Origin: an uncultured Chloroflexota bacterium
GTDB taxonomy: Bacteria; Chloroflexota; Anaerolineae; Aggregatilineales; Phototrophicaceae
Reading direction: 5' to 3'
DNA: 44,807 bases
Assembly (NCBI GenBank): GCA_937974245.1
Contig: CALJKV010000101.1
Location: forward strand, 1-44,807
Shown: one piece after another, positions 33,892 through 41,917 of the stretch
How the letters are laid out: each line of letters begins with the position of its first letter
How positions within the stretch are numbered: the stretch's first letter is position 1
The notes under the pieces: model-generated
Told to the model about the DNA's origin: nothing
The model's input: the letters and a program-made list of their open reading frames with translations, nothing else
Databases searched by the model: none
Program-made: the position numbers and the translations under genes

Positions 33892-35301
33892 ATGTGGAAT
33901 CACTATTATAGTGTTGCATCATTAGCGGAAGCCCTGGAATTGTTGGCGAAGTACCGGGAACGGGCGCGGATTATTGCTGGGGGAACAGATATACTGCTTG
34001 AACTGGAGCGCCAACAGCGTCCTGGCCTGGATGTACTGGTTGATATTACTCGGGTGCCTGGCCTGGCTGACATGACGCTGCATGGCGATCAGATGCGGTT
34101 AGGGCCACTGGTTACACATAATCAAGTGGTTGCCAACGCCCTTTTGGCGGAGCGTGCTTTGCCGCTGGCGCAGGCGTGCTGGCAGGTTGGTGCTCCGCAG
34201 ATTCGTAACCGGGCGACGGTGGCCGGGAATCTGATTACGGCTTCGCCCGCTAACGATACAATTGCGCCGCTGATGGCGCTGGGCGCAGAAGTCAGCCTGT
34301 TATCTCTGGAAGGTGAACGCACAGTGGCACTGGCTGACTTTTATACAGGTGTGCGCCAGACGGTGATGCGCCCGGACGAAATGCTGACGGCGATCACTTT
34401 CCCGGCGTTATCGCGAGCGGAGCGGGGTATTTTTCTTAAATTGGGGTTGCGGCGAACGCAGGCCATTTCTGTTGTTAATGTTGCCGTTGTGTTGTCCTTT
34501 GATGGTGATAGGGTGACTCGTGCTACAATCACCCTGGGAAGTGTTGCCCCGACGATTATTCACGCTCCGGTCGCGGAACGAGCATTAGTTGGGCAGGTGC
34601 TGACGCCGGAAGTTATGGCGAATGCTGCCCGATTGGCAGCGGCTGCTCCCTCACCAATTGATGATGTGCGCGGGACGGCGGTGTACCGGACTGAGATGAT
34701 TAAAGTGCTGGTGCTGCGGGCGCTGCGGGCATTAGCGACTAATCAGCAGGCTACGGATTGGCCGCAATCTCCGTCTATGTTGTGGGGTGCGGCGCTGACC
34801 CCTCAAAAATTGGCACAGTCCGTTGTGCATCAGGATGGACGGCCCATTGAAAGCACCATCAACGGCCAGTCGGTAACATTCACCACCGGTCAGGAAAAAT
34901 CTCTGTTACACCTCTTACGTGAAGAGGGCGGGTTACCGGGTACAAAAGAGGGCTGTGGGGAAGGCGAGTGTGGTGCCTGTACCGTGTTTCTGGATGGCGC
35001 GGCGGTAATGTCGTGCCTTGTGCCGGCTCCCAGGGCTCATGGTGCGGAGATTGTGACCATTGAAGGGTTAGCTGAGGATGACCACCTGCATCCTGTGCAG
35101 GAAGCCTTTGTGAAACATGGGGCGGTGCAGTGTGGTTATTGTACGCCGGGCTTTGTGATGGCCGGGGCGAAACTCCTGGAGGAACACGCCAATCCTACTC
35201 TGGAACAGATTCAGCAGAGTTTTACCGGGAATTTGTGCCGGTGTACCGGGTACTATAAGATCATAGAAGCCTTGCAAGATGTGGTGGAAAAAACCGAATA
35301 A
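33892..35301 (+). CDS. Xanthine dehydrogenase FAD-binding / 2Fe-2S fusion subunit
   Basis: 469 residues that join two subunits usually encoded separately. Residues 1-285 are the CO-dehydrogenase-type FAD domain: ARIIAGGTDILLEL and QIRNRATVAGNLITASPAND. Residues about 320-469 are the 2Fe-2S protein: GCGEGECGACTVFLDG with SCL (near residues 354-378), QCGYCTPGFVMAG (413) and GNLCRCTGYY (448). It passes electrons from the Mo subunit (37528) to an acceptor, NAD or another carrier. FAD-first order differs from eukaryotic xanthine oxidase, where Fe-S comes first. ATG 33892 has a weak AAGAAGG about 8 nt upstream. Confidence 0.95.
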   Translation: MWNHYYSVASLAEALELLAKYRERARIIAGGTDILLELERQQRPGLDVLVDITRVPGLADMTLHGDQMRLGPLVTHNQVVANALLAERALPLAQACWQVGAPQIRNRATVAGNLITASPANDTIAPLMALGAEVSLLSLEGERTVALADFYTGVRQTVMRPDEMLTAITFPALSRAERGIFLKLGLRRTQAISVVNVAVVLSFDGDRVTRATITLGSVAPTIIHAPVAERALVGQVLTPEVMANAARLAAAAPSPIDDVRGTAVYRTEMIKVLVLRALRALATNQQATDWPQSPSMLWGAALTPQKLAQSVVHQDGRPIESTINGQSVTFTTGQEKSLLHLLREEGGLPGTKEGCGEGECGACTVFLDGAAVMSCLVPAPRAHGAEIVTIEGLAEDDHLHPVQEAFVKHGAVQCGYCTPGFVMAGAKLLEEHANPTLEQIQQSFTGNLCRCTGYYKIIEALQDVVEKTE

Positions 35302-35326
35302 ACTGTGGGAATAGGGGAGGTGCTGG

Positions 35327-35692
35327 GTGGCAGAGAAAAAGGGTGGGGGTAGCAATAGGGCTTTTTGGCCGGTTGTCGGGTTTGTGTTGGCATTGGCACT
35401 CGGTGCCATTTCGTACGTCCTTTCACCGGTGGCGATCGAAAAAGTTGTGCCGCAGCTTAATAACGGCCAGATGCCCTATGACCAACTTGTGGTGGCGGTT
35501 GCTGGCGTCATTTTCCTGATTCTGGGAGCGATTGTGGTGCTGATTATCGCCGCTGCCGTGCCAAAGAATCGCAACCCGATGGATAAAATCAATGAGAAAG
35601 AACTTCTTGAACAGCGGGCGCTGCGTAATAAACGTCGTGTTGCCAAGAAGAAGCGTGAACTGGATATGAAGAAGCAATCCCGCAAACAGTAA
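35327..35692 (+). CDS. Two-helix membrane protein with basic tail, unknown function
   Basis: 121 residues from GTG 35327, with GGGAGG 6 nt upstream. Two hydrophobic helices (FWPVVGFVLALALGAISYVL and VVAVAGVIFLILGAIVVLII) are followed by a highly basic coiled C-terminus (LRNKRRVAKKKRELDMKKQSRKQ over its last ~25 residues). Both ends should be cytoplasmic. No family recognised. It lies 25 bp after the FAD/Fe-S subunit and 11 bp before the 588-residue protein, so it is in the same transcript. It may be a membrane tether or simply a general cell-envelope protein. Confidence 0.78.
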   Translation: MAEKKGGGSNRAFWPVVGFVLALALGAISYVLSPVAIEKVVPQLNNGQMPYDQLVVAVAGVIFLILGAIVVLIIAAAVPKNRNPMDKINEKELLEQRALRNKRRVAKKKRELDMKKQSRKQ

Positions 35693-35703
35693 TAGGAAAT
35701 TTT

Positions 35704-37470
35704 ATGGATCGTACTGTCCCAAAGACCGGAAGTGAAGAAATCGAACTCTACATGCGGACCTATTATTCGCTGCTGCGTTCGACGCACACTGTGCAGGTGG
35801 AAACGCTGGAAGAAAGTCACATGGCGATGGAGTCATCGCTGCATGTTAATGCCCGCCGCGCTGAACCGGATACCTCTGCACTGGTCTATTCCAGCCTGCG
35901 CCTGCCGCCGTGTATGGCAGAAGTGGATATGGTGCTGGTCGGCCAGTTGGAGCGTTCGTTTTTTGAAGCTGGCTATACTGATCTCTCACAATGGCCGCGT
36001 GTGGTTGCGCCTGGCCGCCGTCGGCGGATGCATCATAATGGCGGCAGCACACTGGCGGTGTTTATCGCCAGCCGGTCGGATATAGATGACCTGGTGCCGA
36101 TCCTGACGGCTTACCAGATCGAATGGAATAAATTTTACCGGCTGTTGCAAGGTGGTGATACCAAAGCCTTCTTGCGCGACAATCAGGCCCGCCAGACACC
36201 ACTAACGGATGACGAAGCGGCTATACTGGCGGGGGAACTGCGCCTCGAGGTAGACGACCTGCGCCGGTTGGAGATCATCTGGGGTGTGGCGTTTTTCGAT
36301 ACCTTGTATCGGATGTCGCAGCGACGTAAGCAGATCAGCCTGCAACTTTTGTCGGGTTCTCTGGCAGACTACCGCCGGGCGACGGCTTATTGGTGGGCGG
36401 AACTGCAAGACCAGTTGAATAACGAAGTTGATCTGGAACAACGTCCAGTTTACTTTGTTTCCAGCAATACCCATTCGCTGGTAAATTTGCTCACCGGGTT
36501 TGCCCGGCGCGAGGAAGAAAACCTGCTGGAATATATTAAAACCTGTGGCTATGAGCAGCTTCTGACCGAGTATCACGAGATAAAAAACGAGAGCGCCTCG
36601 AAAAATCTGGATAACTTCCTCTACTATGTATTGAAGAAGTATCTGGTGGATGGCAATAAGCGCACTCATGATATGCTGGCGGCTGATGAAAAGAGTATTG
36701 GCATCCATCGGATTTCCAGCCGAAGCGGTTTCGACATCGAATCGCAGGTGATTGAGGTTAATAAGCTGCGTGCTGATTGGTTGGATTCGCGGGTAGCCGA
36801 TGGGTTCACTCAGGCGCAGCTCAGCCAGAGTGATGCGGTGATTTTGAACATTGACTACCCGTTAGGGATGGCCGCTTACGAAATCCTCAGCCGGGTTACC
36901 GAACGGGTCGGCCATCTGATGGGGGTATATATCATGGGCAAGGCCGCGACTCTGAATGGGCGAGTCGGGGATGTCATGATTCCGAACGTTGTGCATGACG
37001 AGCATTCGCAGAATACCTATTTGTTCGATAATAGTTTTTCCGCCTATGATATCGCTTCTTACATGGCTTTTGGGATGGTGTTGGATAATCAGAAGGCCAT
37101 CAGTGCACCGGGTACCTTCCTGCAAAATCCGCGCTATATGAGCGTATTTTACCACGAAGGGTACACGGATATCGAGATGGAGGCCGGGCCATATCTCTCG
37201 GCCATCTATGAGGCATTCCGCCCCAAGCGTCATCCCTATAACGAAATTGTGAACCTGTACGGCGTGTCTTTTGACATCGGTTTTTTGCATTATGCGTCGG
37301 ATACGCCTATGAGCAAAGGGCATAACCTGGGGGCGGGCAGCTTGAGCTATACCGGTGTAGATCCCACGTATGCTACGGCGGTGGCGATCTTACGGCGTAT
37401 CCTTAACCGGGATGTCCAACGGGTTTACCAGCATACTCACGCCATGAATGGCCTGCCGCCGTCTCATTGA
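35704..37470 (+). CDS. Unrecognised 588-aa protein with AMP-nucleosidase/nucleoside-phosphorylase-like C-terminal part
   Basis: No named family recognised. ATG 35704 has AGGAAA 7-8 nt upstream. Residues 1-370 are mostly helical and charged (AILAGELRLEVDDLRRLEI, YLVDGNKRTHDML) without a clear motif. From about 380 the pattern follows the UDP/PNP fold as in AMP nucleosidase: VILNIDYPLGMAAYEIL, then VYIMGKAATLNGRVGDVMIP with VVHDEHS (about 407-435), SAPGTFLQN (about 466), DIEMEAGPYLSAIYE with E491 and E493, and YASDTPMSKGH with D533. In that fold the E-M-E contacts ribose and the late S-D-x-P Asp is the catalytic acid. It lies between the two dehydrogenase subunit genes. It may release purine bases, or be a non-catalytic nucleotide sensor. 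Confidence 0.75.
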   Translation: MDRTVPKTGSEEIELYMRTYYSLLRSTHTVQVETLEESHMAMESSLHVNARRAEPDTSALVYSSLRLPPCMAEVDMVLVGQLERSFFEAGYTDLSQWPRVVAPGRRRRMHHNGGSTLAVFIASRSDIDDLVPILTAYQIEWNKFYRLLQGGDTKAFLRDNQARQTPLTDDEAAILAGELRLEVDDLRRLEIIWGVAFFDTLYRMSQRRKQISLQLLSGSLADYRRATAYWWAELQDQLNNEVDLEQRPVYFVSSNTHSLVNLLTGFARREEENLLEYIKTCGYEQLLTEYHEIKNESASKNLDNFLYYVLKKYLVDGNKRTHDMLAADEKSIGIHRISSRSGFDIESQVIEVNKLRADWLDSRVADGFTQAQLSQSDAVILNIDYPLGMAAYEILSRVTERVGHLMGVYIMGKAATLNGRVGDVMIPNVVHDEHSQNTYLFDNSFSAYDIASYMAFGMVLDNQKAISAPGTFLQNPRYMSVFYHEGYTDIEMEAGPYLSAIYEAFRPKRHPYNEIVNLYGVSFDIGFLHYASDTPMSKGHNLGAGSLSYTGVDPTYATAVAILRRILNRDVQRVYQHTHAMNGLPPSH

Positions 37471-37527
37471 ACCTGTCCACAACCAAAATTGTTTAGCGGA
37501 ATCATTGATGGAAAATGGATGTGAACT

Positions 37528-39759
37528 GTGGCAAAAGATAAAACCTTTACCGTAGGGCATACTGTCAGACGCATAGACGCAGTGGGCAAAGTGACTGGCG
37601 AGGCAGTATACCCCGGCGATTTTAGCATGGAAGGGCAGTTGTGGATGAAACTGCGCTTCAGTGACCGTGTTCATGCCCGCGTAGTGGCGATTGATACGAC
37701 ACAGGCGGCGGCGCTGCCGGGCGTGGTGGCGGTGTTTACCGCGAAAGACGTGCCGAATAACGAATACGGCCTGACGATGTTAGACCAGCCGGTGCTGTGT
37801 GGCCCAGGTAGTAACAGTATCATTCCTGGTGCGGACGTTGTGCGTTGTTATATGGATTGTGTTGCGGTGGTGGTGGCAGAAACCGAAGCCGCAGCAGCTG
37901 AGGGTGTTCAGTTGGTGGATGTCACCTATGAGGATCTGCCCGCTGTATTCGACGCCGAAGCGGCGATGGCGGAAGGTGCCCCACAGCTCCACGCGGATCA
38001 CCCCAACAATGTACTGTGTCATTTCAGGATTCGCAAAGGGGATTTGGGCGCCGGGTGGGCGCAGGCCGATGTCGTTGTAGAAGGTGAATACCACACCGGC
38101 TACCAGGAACATGCCTATCTTCAGCCGGAGGCCGGTGTTGGCTATATAGATGATGCGGGCCGGGTGACGGTGGTTGTGGCCGGGCAGTGGGTACATGAGG
38201 ATCAGGAACAAATTTACCATGCGTTGGGGTTGCCGGCAGATCAGGTACGAGTCATTTATCCGGCGATTGGCGGGGCATTTGGTGGGCGCGAGGATATGTC
38301 CGTCCAGATTGTGCTGGCGCTGGCAGCCTGGAGGTTGCGCCGCCCGGTGAAAATCCAGTGGAGCCGGGAAGAGTCGATACTTTATCACCACAAGCGCCAT
38401 CCGGTGAAGATTCGGGCAAAATGGGGTGCGACCCAAGATGGTACGCTAGTCGCCGCCGAAGCTGTTGTGATCGGGGACGCCGGGGCGTACAACTACACCA
38501 CCAACAAAGTGATGGGCAACGCGAATCTGATGGCGACGGGTCCCTACGAAATTCCGAATATTCATGTGGATACTTATGGGGTCTACACCAATAACATCCC
38601 GTGTGGCGCGTTTCGTGGGTTTGGCGGGCCGCAGGGTGCTTTTGCCGCTGAAGGTCAGATGAACAAGTTGGCAGAGGCTCTTGGTATTGATCCGGTAGAG
38701 ATCCGCATGAAAAATGCCCTGCAAGAAGGGAGTTTGCTTTCGGTGGGGACGCCCTTGCCGCCAGGGGTGAGTATCCCACAGGTGATCGAAGCCTGCGCCC
38801 GCGAGAGCTTCTGGGAAAAAGGCGAACGTGGTTGGTCACGCTCTCAACGCACGCAGCCAGACAACCCCGCGCTGCGACGTGGTGTAGGGTTCGCAGCTGC
38901 GTTCAAGAATGTTGGGTTTAGCTTTGGCGCCCCCGAACAAAGTTGGGCGACGGTGGAGCTGCACGGTCAAACTGCAATTGAGGAAGTTGTTGTTCGCCAT
39001 GCTGGAGCGGAAGTCGGGCAGGGGACACATACTGTAATGATGCAGATGGCTGCTGAAGCGGCGGGAGTGCCGTTCACAAAAGTGCGACTGATCGGTCAGG
39101 ACACGGCAGAAACACTGAATTCCGGCAGCGTTTCGGCATCCCGTATGACGTTTATGGCAGGAAATGCTATCAAAGGGGCGGCGGAGCAGGCGCTGGAAAA
39201 ATGGCGTAATGAAGAACGGCCTGCTGTTGCGACATACCAGTACCGCCCGCCCGCCACGACGCCCTATGACCCAGAAACCGGCAAGAGTGAGCCGAACTTC
39301 GCCTATGGTTATGTGGCTGAGGCGGTTGAGGTCGAAGTGGATATTGAAACCGGCCACATTCGCCTAGTAAGGGTGATCTGCGCGGATGATGTCGGTCATG
39401 CGGTGAACCCGCAGCTTGTCCAGGGGCAGATTGAGGGCGCTGTAGTACAGGCACAGGGCTACGCGATTATGGAAAATCTCATTTCACAAGAAGGGCGTAT
39501 CCTCAACCCGTACCTTTCTACCTATCTCATTCCGACCATCCTGGATGTCCCGGACGAAGTGAAGTCTGTCATTCTGGAATATGCTGACCCGATTGGCCCC
39601 TGGGGGGCGCGAGGCATGGGCGAAATGCCATTCTTGCCATTGTCACCAGCTATTGTAGCGGCGGTGCATGATGCGACGGGCATCTGGATGGATTTCATAC
39701 CCTTGACTCCTGAGCGGGTTGTTGTGGCGTTGCGCGAACATGGACTCGGTGTTATTTAG
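37528..39759 (+). CDS. Xanthine dehydrogenase family, molybdopterin-binding subunit
   Basis: 743 residues from GTG 37528. A small N-terminal domain (VRRIDAVGKVTGEAVYPGDF; FTAKDVPNN) precedes the catalytic domains with AIGGAFGGRED near 247 (Moco loop), PCGAFRGFGGPQG near 357 (substrate arginine loop), GAEVGQGTHTVMMQM, SVSASRMTF and GARGMGEMPFLPLSPAI near 692, whose Glu is the catalytic base. It hydroxylates purines such as hypoxanthine and xanthine with water. The yqeB and yqeC genes right after it suggest a selenium-dependent molybdenum hydroxylase. There is no in-frame TGA, so any selenium would be a labile cofactor. It is 743 residues against about 770 usual. Confidence 0.94.
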   Translation: MAKDKTFTVGHTVRRIDAVGKVTGEAVYPGDFSMEGQLWMKLRFSDRVHARVVAIDTTQAAALPGVVAVFTAKDVPNNEYGLTMLDQPVLCGPGSNSIIPGADVVRCYMDCVAVVVAETEAAAAEGVQLVDVTYEDLPAVFDAEAAMAEGAPQLHADHPNNVLCHFRIRKGDLGAGWAQADVVVEGEYHTGYQEHAYLQPEAGVGYIDDAGRVTVVVAGQWVHEDQEQIYHALGLPADQVRVIYPAIGGAFGGREDMSVQIVLALAAWRLRRPVKIQWSREESILYHHKRHPVKIRAKWGATQDGTLVAAEAVVIGDAGAYNYTTNKVMGNANLMATGPYEIPNIHVDTYGVYTNNIPCGAFRGFGGPQGAFAAEGQMNKLAEALGIDPVEIRMKNALQEGSLLSVGTPLPPGVSIPQVIEACARESFWEKGERGWSRSQRTQPDNPALRRGVGFAAAFKNVGFSFGAPEQSWATVELHGQTAIEEVVVRHAGAEVGQGTHTVMMQMAAEAAGVPFTKVRLIGQDTAETLNSGSVSASRMTFMAGNAIKGAAEQALEKWRNEERPAVATYQYRPPATTPYDPETGKSEPNFAYGYVAEAVEVEVDIETGHIRLVRVICADDVGHAVNPQLVQGQIEGAVVQAQGYAIMENLISQEGRILNPYLSTYLIPTILDVPDEVKSVILEYADPIGPWGARGMGEMPFLPLSPAIVAAVHDATGIWMDFIPLTPERVVVALREHGLGVI

Positions 39760-40591
39760 CCGCGCTCCGGTTGTGGTACGTGGCGGCGGTGATCTCGCGA
39801 GCGGCGTGATCTACCGGCTGCGGCGTGCCGGATTTCCGGTAATCGTGACAGAACTCGAGGCGCCGCTGCTGGTGCGCCGGACAGTGAGTTATGGTGATGC
39901 CGTTTACAGCAAGGTAGTCACTGTGGGTGGGTTGACGGCACGCCTGGCAAACAACCGACGTGATGTGGCTTCCACTCTGGCGGCAGGTGACATCCCAGTG
40001 GTTGTAGACCCAGGATCATGCTTGTGGCCGGCAGTGCGGCCAGTGGCTGTTGTGGATGGCCGGGTGGCAAAGACGAACCTGGATACGCGGATAACCGATG
40101 CGCCACTGGTGATTGGGCTTGGTCCGGGTTTTACCGCTGGTGTGGATTGTCATGCCGTAATCGAAACCAATCGGGGGCATGACCTGGGACGGGTCATTTA
40201 CCGGGGTGGTGCCGCGCCAGATACAGGGGAACCGGGACAGGTTAAAGGGCAGACCCATTCCCGGGTACTGCGGGCGTCTTCTGCCGGGCATGTGCGTCCT
40301 GCTGTTCGTATCGGGGCGCAGCTTGAAACTGGAGCGGTGATTGCCAGCCTGAACGGCGGGTCAGTCATCGCGCCGTTTTCTGGCGTACTGCGCGGCTTGA
40401 TTCACGAGCAGGTATTGGTCAAAGCCGGTATGAAAATTGGAGATTTAGACCCTCGCGGGGATGTCAAAATCTGTTACTCCATTTCTGAAAAATCGCTCGC
40501 AGTAGGGGGAGGCGTGCTGGAGGCAGTCCTGGCTGCCCCTCAGATACGCTTGTATCTGGTGGAGACGGATGAAACTTCAACAAGCCTTTGA
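39740..40591 (+). CDS. yqeB: YqeB-type molybdenum hydroxylase maturation protein
   Basis: 283 residues from ATG 39740, overlapping the Mo-subunit gene by 20 bp. Signatures are PVVVRGGGDLASGVIYRLRRAGFPV at the start, LVVRRTVSYGDAV-type VRRTVSYGDAVYSKVVTV, ADIPVVVDP-like DIPVVVDPG, VIGLGPGFTAGVDCHAVIETNRGHDLG and GAPFSGVLRGL-type APFSGVLRGLIHEQ. This is the EF2563/YqeB family. By phyletic pattern it is tied to selenium-dependent molybdenum hydroxylases (established, but mechanism unknown to me). Order and overlap with xdh and yqeC support a dedicated cofactor role. Confidence 0.93.
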   Translation: MDSVLFSRAPVVVRGGGDLASGVIYRLRRAGFPVIVTELEAPLLVRRTVSYGDAVYSKVVTVGGLTARLANNRRDVASTLAAGDIPVVVDPGSCLWPAVRPVAVVDGRVAKTNLDTRITDAPLVIGLGPGFTAGVDCHAVIETNRGHDLGRVIYRGGAAPDTGEPGQVKGQTHSRVLRASSAGHVRPAVRIGAQLETGAVIASLNGGSVIAPFSGVLRGLIHEQVLVKAGMKIGDLDPRGDVKICYSISEKSLAVGGGVLEAVLAAPQIRLYLVETDETSTSL

Positions 40592-41915
40592 TATTGTGCG
40601 CGGGGATGTCATCGCCTTTGTGGGCGCAGGTGGCAAGACTTCCACCATGATCGCGCTGGCGCATGAACTGGCTGACTCCGGCTGGCGAGTACTGGCGACG
40701 ACCACGACACGTGTCGGTCTTGACCAACTCGAGCTGATGCCTGCTGCGCTTCCGGTAGAGCGTGACCGGAGCGAAATCTCAACAGCCTTGAGCGATTTTC
40801 GCTTTGTATTTCTCTATGACCGGATTCGCGGTGATAAAGTCTACGGCATTAGTTCTGATGCGATATCTTATTTACTGGATACCGTCGACTCGGATGTGCT
40901 GTTGATTGAGGCCGACGGGGCGCGCGGCTTACCCCTCAAAGCACCCAAGAGCCACGAGCCGGTCATTCCTGATGAGGTTTCGCTTGTCGTGCCGATAGCA
41001 GGGCTTTCGGTCTTAGGGCAGCCACTGGATGAGGATCATGTTTATAATGCGCAGGCTGTTCATGAGCGCTACGGTTTTGGGATTGGCAACCGGGTCAAGT
41101 TCCCCTGGATAGCCCAGGTGTTGCGTGACGATCAGTTCGGCCTGCGAAGCATCCCTGCGCAGGCGCGAGTGGTTGCCTTTCTCAACCAGACACCGCCCAA
41201 CGGGTTCATGCGGCTTCGCGCCCGTTTGACCGCACATTTGATACTGCGTGTGCCACGTGTACATAGTGTTGTGCTGGGTTCGGCACGAGCGGCAGACCCG
41301 GTGTGTGAAGTCCAACGTCATATTGGGGTCGTGACACTGGCTGCCGGGATGTCACAGAGGATGGGACGCCCCAAAATGCTGCTGCCCTGGGAAGGCCGTC
41401 GAACGATTATTGAGCATATTATTCACCAAATCTATCTGGCACGGTTAACGAATGTGACAGTGGTTACTGGTTATTACGCCGGAGAAATCACCAGCCGTGT
41501 CACACCGATGGGCGCGAATATTGCCTATAATAGTGACTACGCTCAGGGCGAGATGCTGTCATCCTTGAAGGTTGGCTTGCAGGCGATGCCCCCGCATGTA
41601 TCCGCAGCCTTGGTGGTGTTAGGCGACCAACCGCGTATTCAGCCGCGTATTATCAACCAGATATTACTGGCTTACGCTGAGGGTGCGGGGGATATAGTAG
41701 CCCCCAGCTATCAGATGCGGCGTGGGCATCCGATCCTCATTGACCGTCGTTATTGGCCGGAAATCCTGGCGCTTCCTGCGGATGGCGCTCCGCGTGATGT
41801 CATTAATGCTCACCAGGATCGTATCGCCTATGTGAATGTGGATAACGACAGCATTCTTGTGGATGTGGATACCCCTGAAGATTATCGCCGTGAGCGACGG
41901 CGCGCCGGGCTATAA
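40569..41915 (+). CDS. YqeC-MocA fusion: P-loop maturation factor with a molybdenum cofactor nucleotidyltransferase
   Basis: 448 residues that fuse two families. Residues 1-235 are YqeC: FVGAGGKTSTMIALA (P-loop near 17), ATTTTRVG, LIEADGARGLPLKAPKSHEPVIP and VAFLNQ. Residues about 253-448 are a MobA/MocA-like nucleotidyltransferase: TLAAGMSQRMGRPKMLLPWEG, VVLGDQPRI, RGHPILIDRRYW and VDVDTPEDYRR. MocA attaches CMP to molybdopterin, giving the cytosine dinucleotide form used by xanthine dehydrogenases. The two genes are separate in E. coli (yqeC, ygfJ). The start overlaps yqeB by 23 bp. The stop is 2 bp from the convergent channel gene. Confidence 0.93.
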   Translation: MKLQQAFDIVRGDVIAFVGAGGKTSTMIALAHELADSGWRVLATTTTRVGLDQLELMPAALPVERDRSEISTALSDFRFVFLYDRIRGDKVYGISSDAISYLLDTVDSDVLLIEADGARGLPLKAPKSHEPVIPDEVSLVVPIAGLSVLGQPLDEDHVYNAQAVHERYGFGIGNRVKFPWIAQVLRDDQFGLRSIPAQARVVAFLNQTPPNGFMRLRARLTAHLILRVPRVHSVVLGSARAADPVCEVQRHIGVVTLAAGMSQRMGRPKMLLPWEGRRTIIEHIIHQIYLARLTNVTVVTGYYAGEITSRVTPMGANIAYNSDYAQGEMLSSLKVGLQAMPPHVSAALVVLGDQPRIQPRIINQILLAYAEGAGDIVAPSYQMRRGHPILIDRRYWPEILALPADGAPRDVINAHQDRIAYVNVDNDSILVDVDTPEDYRRERRRAGL

Positions 41916-41917
41916 CG

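Noticed and set aside
37528..39759. Selenocysteine in the Mo subunit
   Set aside because: No in-frame TGA occurs; any selenium would have to be a non-protein ligand.
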